From Ypsolopha sequella (taxonomy: Eukaryota > Arthropoda > Insecta > Lepidoptera > Ypsolophidae): 64,000 nt of DNA. A model generated the notes under the pieces. The model saw nothing but the letters and a program-made list of their open reading frames with translations, did no database searches and was not told the origin of the DNA. Location: NCBI GenBank assembly GCA_934047225.1, contig OW203991.1:6262001-6326000 (forward strand), written 5' to 3'. The translations under genes and the position numbers were made by a program. Below are positions 30,973 through 43,500 of this stretch, in pieces. Within the stretch, counting starts at the first letter, position 1. Every line of letters starts with the position of its first letter.

Positions 30973-31397
30973 GGCGGTACGTAAAAGTTTTAGCGTCCCT
31001 GTTATTCCATATGCGAAAAAACTCTCAGTGCGAGTGGGACGGATTCGTGTAAAAGCAGCAAAAAGTCGGTTTTTTATAAATATAAAATGTACTAAGCTAT
31101 TTTGTCAAAAATATTTTCAAGGAGACTTTACAAATACATAATATCGAAATTTTGAATGCAATTTCACAATGAAATTACCTAGTTAGGATTTCAGAATTAC
31201 AGGAAAAAAAGAAAAAAATTAGAGGTCTTTTCGGAATTAAATTCTTTTGAGAAAATTTCATCCAATCGCGTTTTCCTTCAGTGAGAATCTTAATCAAATA
31301 CTCAATAAACATTTACCCAAAAATGAAATACGTAGATGACGTTTTAGTCGAGTGAATGGATTCGAAAAAATCCCATTTTTTTTTTAGTACCGCCTTC
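30969..31397 (+). mobile_element. TTAA-type MITE, family A
   Basis: TTAAGGCGGTACGTAAAAGT at the left matches family A (60609-61033), and the right end reads agtaccgcc as its inverse. The expected right TTAA has decayed to ttca. It is just downstream of the tryptophan--tRNA ligase stop codon on the other strand. Confidence 0.6.
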
Positions 31398-31522
31398 ATT
31401 CGTTACATTATGACGTATCGCGGCGTCGTCAGTGTGCAAAGGGCGTAAATGTGCCAACATTATTTTAAATGTTCAACCTAAAAAAGTAAAAAATAAATAA
31501 AACCTAGCTAATTACATCGCTA

Positions 31523-34500
31523 TCAATCATAGCTGTACTTGAGTTTCCGTAGCTTGAAGAATTGCTGCAGCACTTGGTCGTCTACTTTAGCTCTCCGCTC
31601 CTGGTATGCCTGTATGATCGGGCTAATGGTTTCGATGGCAAGCTTCTTTAGTTCGCCTGTCAGCATCTCGCCGGATTCGTACGATTTCTTTATCTGTGAA
31701 AGATAATAGTTTTAAGACAATAGTTAGTCTGAAAGGTATTTATTTTCTATGGGCCCTTGTCATTGTATTTTATATTTTGTCATAATAATAATAATAATAA
31801 TAATAAAATTCTTTAAAGCCAAAGATAAAAATTTCGTACTTAGGCGAGCGTACTACTATTTAGTATTCTCTACCAGCTAACCTTTGGTAATGGGGAAGTT
31901 GTTGAGGGTAGTGCCATGATGTCAAAATATTATAGGGTACCGATTTAAATATATATATTACTCAAATACTTAGTAAATTATATTATACTACATGCTAATA
32001 AACATATACAGTAATTAATAGGAGATAACAACATTAAATGATAAACTACACATACCACTTAAAAAATTTACATACATACATACATAAATAAATAAGTATA
32101 ATGGATATTGAAGAGAATTTGTCTAAAAACTTAAAACAAATAAAATATTTAATTATTTATTAATGTCATGTGTTGCCTGAAATAAAGAATTATTATTTAT
32201 TATTATTATTGTTGCAAACAATACGTGTATTTTAGAACGCATCCGTCAAGTGGTCTGTCGACGGTTTGGTTTTTTGTGTGTGGTAACACAGATTCAACTT
32301 TACTGTCATCTTTTTGGTGTGAGGGATTCACAACTTGATCTAAAGGACTGGATTTTATCCATAAAAGTGGAATTTGGGCTCGGATAGCCACTAATTAAGC
32401 GGAATCTGAGGGTCTCAGTGATTCTTGGTTTCTGGATCATTGTGTAGGTACACTTTTCAGTCACGGGCCCATAGGGACCCGGTCATTTGAAAGGTATTTA
32501 TGGGGCCGATGCCAACATTGAAGAGGCCTTTGGTACGATGGTCGATTATAAACGAATATTTATACAGATTATTTAAATAATCTTCAGATCCAGGTTCGAT
32601 CCCCGGTCGGGCATGCACCAATGTGTTTTTCGGAATTTATGTGCATAGTATTTGTTCTTACTTACCACTTGCTGAACGGTGAAGGAAAACGTAAGGAAAC
32701 CTGCATGCCCTGAAAAGCGTGTATTTGTGCCCGAAACACGGCGATAGGACTCACCACTCATCACGTTGCACAGTGGCAGGTAAATTGCGTTTCATATACA
32801 TAGAAATCATATTACGGTTTTTGAACAAAAAAAAATGCAGGGTTGTCACAACCAACTTGTTGTTCAAAAAACATGAGGAACTTTTTCTCCTCACGCAGTG
32901 ATTCGAAATAAAACAGTTTTTTTTTTTGTATAGAACAAATCACGTTGTGTCATTTTTTTCACGACAAGTTCAAACTGTTAAGCTTCCATTGATTTCTATG
33001 TATAGCGGGACCCAAGGTGAGCAAGATGAACTACAGCACGCGCGCATGGACTTGCCCGTTTGGCCGCTACACATATTTAATTAATTACAGTGCTTGGGAA
33101 GGACAGTTTTATCATAAAGTTACAAGTTAACACTTATTTTTTTGCAACTCCAACCCGATTCACCGATTCCAGTTAAGGTGGTAACAGAGGATCTCGGTCC
33201 AAAATGCACATTTTATTATTGTCTTCCATATTTTTGAATAAAAAGTTTGTAATTAAAGGGGTTTATGGCGATTTGCGCAAATTGCTTAGTAATAATTAGG
33301 TGTTCATAAATAAATTATGTCATTTTATATACTACATTTTAATTGCACTACATTTACAAACTTTAAAGCGTGTTTACTGTTGTTATGTAATGCAATCATA
33401 ATGTTATGCATAAAATGACATCAGCGTTGCTTGTGAACACATAATTATTGATCAGCAATTTGCGCAAATCGCCATAAAACGCATTTATTGCATACTTTTT
33501 ATTCAAAATTTGGCAAACAATAATAAAATATGCGTTTTGGACCGAGATCCTCTGTTACCACCTTAAATATTGCAGTGCAAATTTTGAAAGTTTAAATATG
33601 TGTAGCTGCCAAATGGGCAAGTCGATGCGCGCGTGTTGTAGTTCAACTTGCTCACCTTGGGCCCCGCTATACATAGAAATCAATGGAAGCTTAAGGCCCC
33701 AGACTCTCTTTGCAACATTTCGCTTTCATCTTGCCTGAGTCTTTAGAAGTGGCGCTCCCCCCGCTGCATTAAGATGTTAGAGACCGCACCTGAATGTTGC
33801 TCTACTTCGTTAAATGAGTGTACGATTACTTAAAATTTGACATGTGAAGATTTTTAATTATTCAAGTAACGGTAATTTACAAAGTTTGGTTTGTTTATCG
33901 GAACAAACAAAATGAATTTGCAAAAGCAAAATAAACAAAAGTAAATCTACCTGGAATAGATGGCTTATTGGTAGCAGTAAGAGTGATTAGTATTTAGACA
34001 CAATACATTTAGGTCATGCAATTATTTGCAGATTTTTACCGAAGGGGTGTCACGAGGTGTTCCGAGTGTGAACTGTGAGATGCAAGTCATAAGTCCACCC
34101 ATACGTGTACCTATAAGTACACCCGCGTTTCTCTGACGATTATTACGTCTCAACGTGATCAGCCCTATCGCTCTAAGGAAACCTGCATGCCCTAAAAAGC
34201 GTGTAGTTGTGCCCGAAAATTTCTTTATTCATCAAGATTTTCATTTAACTAATGCCGTACATAAAAAATACCTTTATAAAATTTGGAAATGTAGAAAATT
34301 AATAATCAAATCGTAACAATGAAAACATTTAAAATTATGTATTCCTAATACTCACACACATATTACAATCAGTTCTTAAAGTAATATAATAGCAAAAATA
34401 GAAACTCTTACGGTAATTAAGTGTCTGTCGGTTTGTGTGTCCATGATTATGACTAAGGTGCAATAAAAAAGGTCAAAAATGTAGTTTTAGAAATGTGATG

Positions 34501-37500
34501 TTTTAATGATAAGAACCGCAGCTGCGTACGTTCTTTTGTTTTGATGCATTATTGTCTAGCACGTTGTTATCTCGACTGTCGGTTTTAGTGACTTCGATAG
34601 CTTTTTAAGATATTTTAAATAAAAGTAAGTAAAGTAATAAAAAGGATGTAGCTTCGGCTTTAGTTATTCCAAAAAGTGGCAACAGCGGTGCTGGTATAAA
34701 ATTTGTGTCACGCCATCCCCGTGGGTTTTTTAGACCTTCTAAAATACGGCTTTACGGGTTTTCGAATTAACACACATTAACATAACTTAATCTAAGCGAA
34801 TTAGGGCATGCAATTATTCGCAGATTTTTACTATCCGGATAATGGATAATGTATTATCCGGATAACCGGATACTTATGGTAAAAATTAAGGGTAGCAATA
34901 AAAGCTCCGAAAACTAAATTAAAACCACCCAAAAAAACGGCCTACCGCAAACATCTTGAAAAAAAACCGGCCAAGTGCGAGTCAGACTCCAGTCAGAACC
35001 TAGGGTTCCGTATTGTGGATGATAAATTTAGTTTTATCATTTTTTTTCTGTAATTCTTACGTAAACGCGTATTACCATGATTTTTTTCATATTTTTCGGT
35101 CCACCAGTTTTGGAGATAAGAGGGGGGACAAATGAATATTTTTTTATAGATTTTCAAGGATCTATCGAAATAGATGCAATTAAATATAGCCAAACTATAT
35201 ATTATTACAATAAGCTTTTTAATACCTACAATGTGATACCCATATTGTTTTTTTTTAAATTTTTTTTTTCATTTATTTTCCTTTTTTTTGTTGTTTTTAA
35301 ATCACTATAGTTTTCCCGGTTATTGGTCAGTTATGATCTAAAATGGATTTTTTTTTCATATTTTTCGGTCTACCAGTTTCGGAGAGATGAAACGGATATC
35401 CGGTTACTATCCGGTATCCGGCCTATCCGGCCATATTTTTGGTATCCGGTATCCGGCCGGATAGTAGTCAGTATCCGGCCGGATACCGGATACTTAACTC
35501 AACATACAAAAAGTCGTTTAAATCACAAAATAGATTGAATAATCTAAATTCTAATACATAAAGTGAATAAGAATTGAGCTATGGTAGATAAAGACAAGCT
35601 TTACATCAATTGTTGGGAATAAACGTTTCTGCTTTTCTTCATACATTACACCAGCTTCTTTTGCTCTCACAATATACCGAATGTAACTCAACAGGTATCT
35701 TTTAATAAAAACACATGGTCATACTGAAATCATACTAAACAACTTTTCCAAAGATACATACTTGTGGAAATGAAAAAATATTTTCGTGTTTCCTTACTCA
35801 TTTTGAAAACCTACTATAAATTTTGAAAGGGCACTGGGCGGGCAGGTTCAATTTTGTTTTTTCAATATGTTACTTTGGAAAATTTGTTCAGTATGAACAG
35901 TATATTACGCGGTTTCATTTAAAGATTCGTGTCCATTTATATACAGTATACACCACTCCAAGAAGACAAAAGATACATATTTACAAATTTCGTTAGGATC
36001 GGAAATTGTTTCGCGTTTCCAACCAGCATTTGTATGATTGTGATACGATCATTTAGAAATGATCTTCATTTAAAAAATGCACGAATAATCTCGCCCACTT
36101 GCACCCGCACGCACCTTGGTGCGTAATATTTAGACTTGCTCAATTAGTGCGAAACGCATATCTTCAGCCGGATATCCGGCCGCCGGATATCCGGCTATCC
36201 GGCCTAGTGCCTCGCCGGATATCCGGTATCCGGTATCCGGCCAAATCACTATCCGTTTCATCTCTATTTCGGACATACACATTATTGTGGTTTTTTTTGA
36301 GATTTCACAAAACCAGTGCCAGTAAATATAGTAAAAGTATATATTTTTACAATCACCTTTTTAGTGTCTACAGTTTGATACCCATATTGTATTTTTAGGA
36401 TATTTTTTATTTTTCTCACTTTTGTTTTGAAAATATTTTAAACAATTTCAAATTTTTCATATTTTTTTTTACAATGTAATATGTAGGCAAATTAATGCTA
36501 TTTTTGTGCCAAATTTCATGTCTTTATCTTTACGGTGCTAAAGTTATGATGCTGTGAAATACGGACGGACGTAGATTAAACTTTATTTTATCGAAACAGG
36601 GATTTCTTAAAATATTCAAAAAATATTTTATCCATAGTTTACTTATTAAACGATAAGTGCAATATTCAAGTAGAGCAACTTTAATGATACAGTTCGCCTC
36701 TCCATATGAATCTACGCGAGGGAAAGGGAGCAACCGTGCGAGCGGGAACAGGGATTTCTTAAAATATTCAAAAAATATTTTATCCATAGTTTACTTATTA
36801 AACGATAAGTGCAATATTCAAGTAGAGCAACTTTAATGATACAGTTCGCCTCTCCATATGAATCTACGCGAGGGAAAGGGAGCAACCGTGCGAGCGGGAG
36901 GTAAAATGACGTGGAGCTACACAACACACGTCTGAACGCTGCGATGTCCCAGCGAAACTGAGGGAAATATCGACGCGTTTTGTGTTTTAAACTCTCGATA
37001 AGTTTCGATTTGATAAATGTTCTTAAAATAATTTTTTAAATACAGTTTTTTGTTATTTCACTTATTAATAGTTCTATTTTACGTGTTTTAAATTTGACTA
37101 CGCTAAACGATAGTTTTCTAGTAGAAAAAAAAATGTTTATCAGTGGTTGAATTCATAAAATTACAACTACTTAAAGCACTCGAAATAAGAAAACTAAAGT
37201 ATTATCCAAAAAATTAACCAGGTAAGATTATTGTTGAAGATATGGGAATAAATGTTACCTGAATAAATTTCTTGTTTTTGTCATAATTTTTACGTAACGT
37301 GTGCATGAATGAGACTCTCAACGCGTAGAACATAAATAAAGGTATGTTTGAAGCCTAAAAAACCTATTAAAAGTAGCATTAAAGTAAATGAAAAAATGTG
37401 TTTTGAAATCTTCAAATTCCACACTATAAATTAACGTAAAATGTATTTTATTTATTGCTTTCTTACTAACTAAAATAAAATCTTTCTTTTCTGATAATTC

Positions 37501-40500
37501 TGCAAGAATACTGATTTTTAGGGGACTGGAGCCTTAACAGTTTGAACTTGTCGTTAAAAAAATGACACAACGTGATTTGTTCCATACAAAAATAAACTAT
37601 TTTATTTTTAATTTCGAACCATTGGTCGTGAGGAGAAAAAGTTCCTCATGTTTTTGAACAACAAGTTGGTTGTGACAACCCTGCATTTTTTTTGTTCAAA
37701 AACCGTAATATGATTTCTATGTATATGAAACGTAATTTACCTGCCATTGTGCGTTAGGACGTAATAATCGTCGGTGAAACGCTGGTGTACCGAGTGTGCA
37801 CTGTGACTTACATTTCACAGTTCATATACACCATCGATACAGTGTCTTTCCATCATACTTGCTCTCTCGCACATTGACAAACACGGTATGCGTGAGAGCG
37901 TAAGTAATGCATTTTCATATCATCTTTTAGAGAAGATCAGGTCCTCTAAAAAGGCTACTTTGGATGAATCATGTTATGATTCCGTTCTAATGCCGTCTCT
38001 TTTGCACGCGTGAAAAAGCTCTGACTCCATCCTACTTTCAAATCATTTTACGATTCACCCAAGTCGGCCTTTTTAAACCCCCAGTTCTCAACATTGTAAA
38101 GATGCTCACCTCCGCTAACCTGTCATCGTCTTCCAAAAAGAAAGTTAAGTACTGGTAGGAGATGTCTACTTCTGTGTTTCCACCCTTCTCTCTGTGTTCT
38201 TCCACTGTCGCTTGTCCGCCAGAGAATGCGTATTTATTTATCTGAAACACGAGACACATAATATATTAGGTTTTTACATATGAAATTGCCGTTTTCTATA
38301 GAGAATTTGAAGGAAACTCAATTTTCAGTAATATTAAATAAAACTTCTTGGTACTCGGTTCCACAAATATAATAATGTTTAATTAACTTTTAAGTTGCTA
38401 CCGGTTTCGTCGTTTTACGACATCATCAGGCACTGTATTTGAGGTGTTAATAATACATTTTTGAATACATTTTTAAAAACCACGAATTTTATGTGTTTAC
38501 ATAAACAGGATTTGGTTTGATAATACCTATATAATAGTTTTTAATAGGTTTTTAAAAATGTATTCAAAAATGTATTATTAACACCTCAAATACAGTGCCT
38601 GTTGATGTCGTAAAACGACGAAACCGGTAGCAACTTAAAAGGTAATTAAACATTATTATATTTATGGAACCGAGTACCAAGAAGTTTTATTTAATATTGC
38701 AAGATGTCGTTCCATCAAGAAGCAACAACATTCACCGTCAACTATTCAATTTTCAGTACTAACATTTTTGCATTTTTTTTAGGAATGACAAATACAAGTT
38801 ATGTGATTTCTTTTGTGTATGAATGAGACAATATTAAGCTAACAGCAACATTATATTTCATTTTTGAAAAGTGTCAGCTGTAAAAAATTATTACCAATTT
38901 AATAATAGAAATGTATGGCATTTAGGACGAACTGTTTTTGAAGATTTATTTTTTATAATCCAACTGAAAATAGAAACAAAGTTTAATACGTAGATGTAAA
39001 ACAATAAATAATTGAAGTAACTATTGAATTACAGGAATTATGAACTCATGAATCTGTAAGAAAATTTTGGCAATTTCATAGGTAAAGCCTATTATCATCA
39101 GAAAACACGACGGGTTTTTTCATGAAACAGGAACCATTATAGTACGATTCAGACACCATATTTAAAAGTACTGGTTTATGCTTGCTACAAGCGGACTAAA
39201 ACTACGTTTTATGCTCTAGTACAGTGTTTCTTAACCTTTTTTGTCCACGGACCCTTTTCAGGACCCCCTCAGTAAAAAAGCAGCAATAAATTTTGGACCA
39301 TTTATTTTAGTACTACAAATTACAAAAAAAATATACTTTTTCATATAAAATACTTTAAGGAGAAGGTTGGTGCTGCTTATTTGCAACTAAATTATGATTG
39401 TTTATAACATACTTATGATTTTTAAATGGTCCATAGACTAGGCTGCGGATCCCCATACATATACTCGGGGACCCCCAGGGGTCCGCGGACCACAGGTTAA
39501 GAAACGCTGCTCTAGTACATAAAAGTGTTTACTTCTTCTAAGAATTGCCATAGGGCAATAGGCCATACAACCAGATACACAGTGAGTATTTGTAATAAAA
39601 AAAATTGAAAATTTATTATGTAATCAAAGGGCTCCATTAATAAGGCTGGAAATAATGCCTTTTTTGCACCTGTCAAAATTGGAAACCATATGCTATCCTA
39701 AAATAAGCGATATATTTTTAATTTAATAAACTTCAGTCACAATTTGTATCAATATGGCTCTACCAGCAGTTTTCGTGCAGCTGTGTAAATATATCGAATG
39801 GAATGGAAACTTTATAGGCTAATATAATATACAAAGCGGTAAACACGTACGGTTATGTGGTATCTAACACTGATACACTTTACGCCTTTTGTTATAGAGC
39901 GAAAATTGACACGCCGGAAATTACCCGATATACAGTCAAGTAGTCGCATGCACGTCTAGCTCCCTATTTGTAATAGTAGTTTAAGCTACAAGGGCGCAAA
40001 GGAATAAATTACGAGGACGATTTCGAGCGTAGCGAGTGTTTTAAACGTAACCGAGTAATTTATTGCTCTTACGCCCGTGTATCATACTACGTTTTTCAAT
40101 GCATAGTGTGAGGAAATAAAACAAATATAATTTTGTGAACTTTAAATTGTAATTGGCTCAAAAGGACTAGGTATCCAGAGCCGTTAAACAGTGGAAAAAA
40201 AGTATGACATTTATGGTACACGGGAAAGGCTGCAGGTTAGCCAACCATTGTAAATAAATAAAAAAAATAATAATAAAGCCCTAGGGCAAAATAATCGACT
40301 TTCTGTTCGGTTTTGATGCACAAAAAGTGGGCCTTTACGAGCACATGCATTGAAATAGTAGTTTATGCTACAAGGGCGCAAAGGAATAAATTACGAGGAC
40401 GATTTAAAACATGAGCGTAGCGAGTGTTTTAAACGTAACCGAGTAATTTATTGCTTTTACGCCCGTGTATCATACTACATTTTTCAATGCATAGTGTGAG

Positions 40501-43500
40501 GAAATGAAAACTAATATAATCTTGTGAACTTTAAATTATAATTGGCTCAAAAGGACTATATCCAGAGCCGTTAAACAGTGGAAAAAAAAGTATAACGTCT
40601 ATGGTACACAGGAAAGGCTGCAGGTTAGCCAACCATTGTAAACAAATTAAAAAAAATAATAATAAAGCCCTAGGGCAAAATAATCGACTTTCGTTTCGGT
40701 TTTGATGCATAAAATGCCTGGATTCGTGCTGGGGGCTCGGTTGGTGATCACTGAACCTTGTTCCTGGTCCCTGGCCGGGTCTCCGGTATGGGTTCGGGCG
40801 GCTGATTGGATTTTACCTTGTATAATATATATTTTACCTATCATTTTAATCGTAAATATATTGCTACATAAATTAAATAAACCTTTAATTTAGTTCATGT
40901 AGGTACATTTATTATTCTATTACATATATTTTCTTTATTAGATTAAATTTGACGTGTAAAAAGTGTATATATCTATACCTGCTTTGCAAAATAAACTATT
41001 TGAATTTGAATTTGAATTTGAATAAAAAGTGGGCCTTTACGAGCACATGCCTTGAAAACGAATTTAAGGTGATATGTGAATTTTTCAACGGTCACTGTCA
41101 CTTCAAGCAGAAAAACGCGCAGCCCGAGTGGGACAGATTCAGGGCAAATGAGAAAATATTGATATTTTTTTAATTCCATCCATCCATCCATCAGCCTAGT
41201 TCGTCCTCTGCTGGACATAAGCCTTTCCAGGACTTTGCCACTCCCGGCGAAAGAATTGCCCTCCTGAAAGAATTGCCCATACTCACACACGCTGGGCAGG
41301 CGAGTTGGTGAGCGCGGTTAAGGAACTCTCGCACCAGTGACTCCGCTGCCCGTCACCAGTCTGTTCCATACAAAGCCCGCCTATTAGAGATGGATATACC
41401 GCCATCCATCGGTCCCAGGCATGGTGTGCCTCCTGGTTTTTTTTGCCTGTGAGCTGTTCTCTTACTCTCCCCCGAATTACTTCGAGGGGGTCTCCAAGTA
41501 AGATGGTGGTACCTACACAGTCGTTTTTTTAATTAATAAAACCTAATGGTATTTTATGCAACTGTGACATAAGTGAGACATTAGGACACAAGTGCTTGTT
41601 TACGAAACTAACGAAGTAAGTTTCGCAATAGACTCGCACAAGTGTCCCAATGTCTAATTATGTCCAGTTGCATACAATACTTTATCTACGACCATCAAAA
41701 ACAATTTCATGAAAAATGAGAAAAAGAACACTCGTCATGATACTGTCGTGATACTTGTCATGATACCTGAGCCCATGGAATTAGTATGTAAATTATTGTA
41801 GATTCATGTCATTTATGTAATTGTAGTATGGGAGTGGAGTAGATAAAATACCTTATTCTTAATCTGCTTCGGCGTGTCATTGAGGAAGATGGAGGAGTTC
41901 TGATCACTGGCGGACATCTTGTGCTGAGCTCCCTGCAGCGAGGGTAGGAATGTCGAGTGGATGAGCGCGGGCTTCGGCATCTTGAGTCGGGAGGCCACGT
42001 CGCGGGTCATGCGGAAGTATGGGTCTTGATCGATGGCGCACGGGACCAGCACTGGGAGCTGCGAATTTAAAAGTTTTTTTCTGATTTATAGCAGTTTTCG
42101 GATCGGTTTTAATCTGAAGGAAACTTTTTATTATTTATCAAACTAAAAGAGACAGGGAATAATAAAAATATAATATTTTTATAACGAAATAGTATTTTGT
42201 GCAACATTTATTTATTTATTTATTTAGATACATTTGCAGAAGATACAAAAAACATTGATGGTGGACAAGATTAAGGGTACAGTTAAATTCCTTATAAATG
42301 TATACATCCTTCGCAAATAATATTTAAAACTATATAAAAGAAAACATCGGTAACTTCTAAAATTACACATAACAGAAGAGCTTAAGATAAAATATGAACT
42401 TAAAATATATATATATATATATATATATATGAACTAAACAAAAAGAAAAAGAAATATTAACATAATGGCATAACTTTTGCAATTTTCTGTTTGTATTTTA
42501 TGTTCCAGTCAACATTTGGACACGAGTGGTGAGTTTCGTAATAGAATGCACGAGTGTCCCAATGTTGCACACAGTGCTTTATCTACGACCATCAAAAATA
42601 TCGTTTCACATTATTGTAATATTTTCAACTAACAAATTCACGAAAAATTTGTAAAAGAATGATTCTCGTTATGATACAGTATTACTACCCGAGACCATGG
42701 AATTAGTTTGTACATGCCAAAGACCAATCAGAAGCAAGGACGAGAAATATGGGCGGAGCTTAGTAAATAAGGGCGGTGTTTATTTCTCGTCGTCTATGTG
42801 ATTTGGTTCTCTACAGAGAAACTACTCCAAAAGAGGTGCAATGGTGCAACACTTGGTTTGTTCCGAAATAAATTCCACCAACTTTGATTGGGCTTTCACG
42901 TGCTCTGATTGGCTAAGGCAACTCCACGCAGTGATATAAATAGAGAATCCCCGGTAAGTGGGAGTGAGTTGCATATAGTCAAGTCTATACAAATACACTG
43001 ATTAATTGGCGAAATTGGACGGTACGGCATTTCCTTCTCGAGGCTAGTTCTTCTTCTTCTTCTAAATTCTTTATCGCACAAAACAACAGTTTAATGTACA
43101 ACAGGCGGACTTAATGCTACAAGCATTTTCTCCCAGTCAACCCGACAGAAAGTACAGGAACTAGTTGTTCGATGGTTCTCTAGGGGTGTTATAATGAATT
43201 GGGCCACAGCACAGAATTGTGGTTGTATATAACGTAATACATTATAATATATATAATCGGGTCTACCGCGATCAATTTATACCTTTTTACTAAACGTCGG
43301 GTGTCCCCTTTTCGTAAAAAGGTAAAAATTGATCGCGGTAGACCCGATTATATATATTATAATGTGTACAAAACGCGAGAGTTTAAAGTTATATATAACG
43401 TAATATTTTAATAACGGATAAATGATACTTATAAAACCACTTTTGATTTTGTAATTACCTTATTTGATTTATGAATGAATGAATGAATGAAATGCACCGA

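Larger units (their letters stand above)
32769..37752. mobile_element. about 5-kb unit bounded by inverted repeats over 200 bp long
   Basis: The left arm starts gcacagtggcaggtaaattg; the right arm, read inverted, starts gcacaatggcaggtaaatta. The two stay highly similar through ttgttgttcaaaaa and gacaagttcaaactgttaag. The left arm is split by the 717-bp TTAA MITE at 32978-33694. No transposase frame is seen inside, only further repeats, so this is a non-autonomous element or two inverted copies of a shorter repeat. Confidence 0.55.

Noticed and set aside
35396..36240. CRISPR-like short repeats
   Set aside because: Repeats are 7-12 bp, palindromic, irregularly spaced and tied to inverted ends of a eukaryotic transposon.
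42930..43010. LTR or promoter with TATA-like gatataaatag
   Set aside because: No matching second LTR, primer site or coding body was found nearby.
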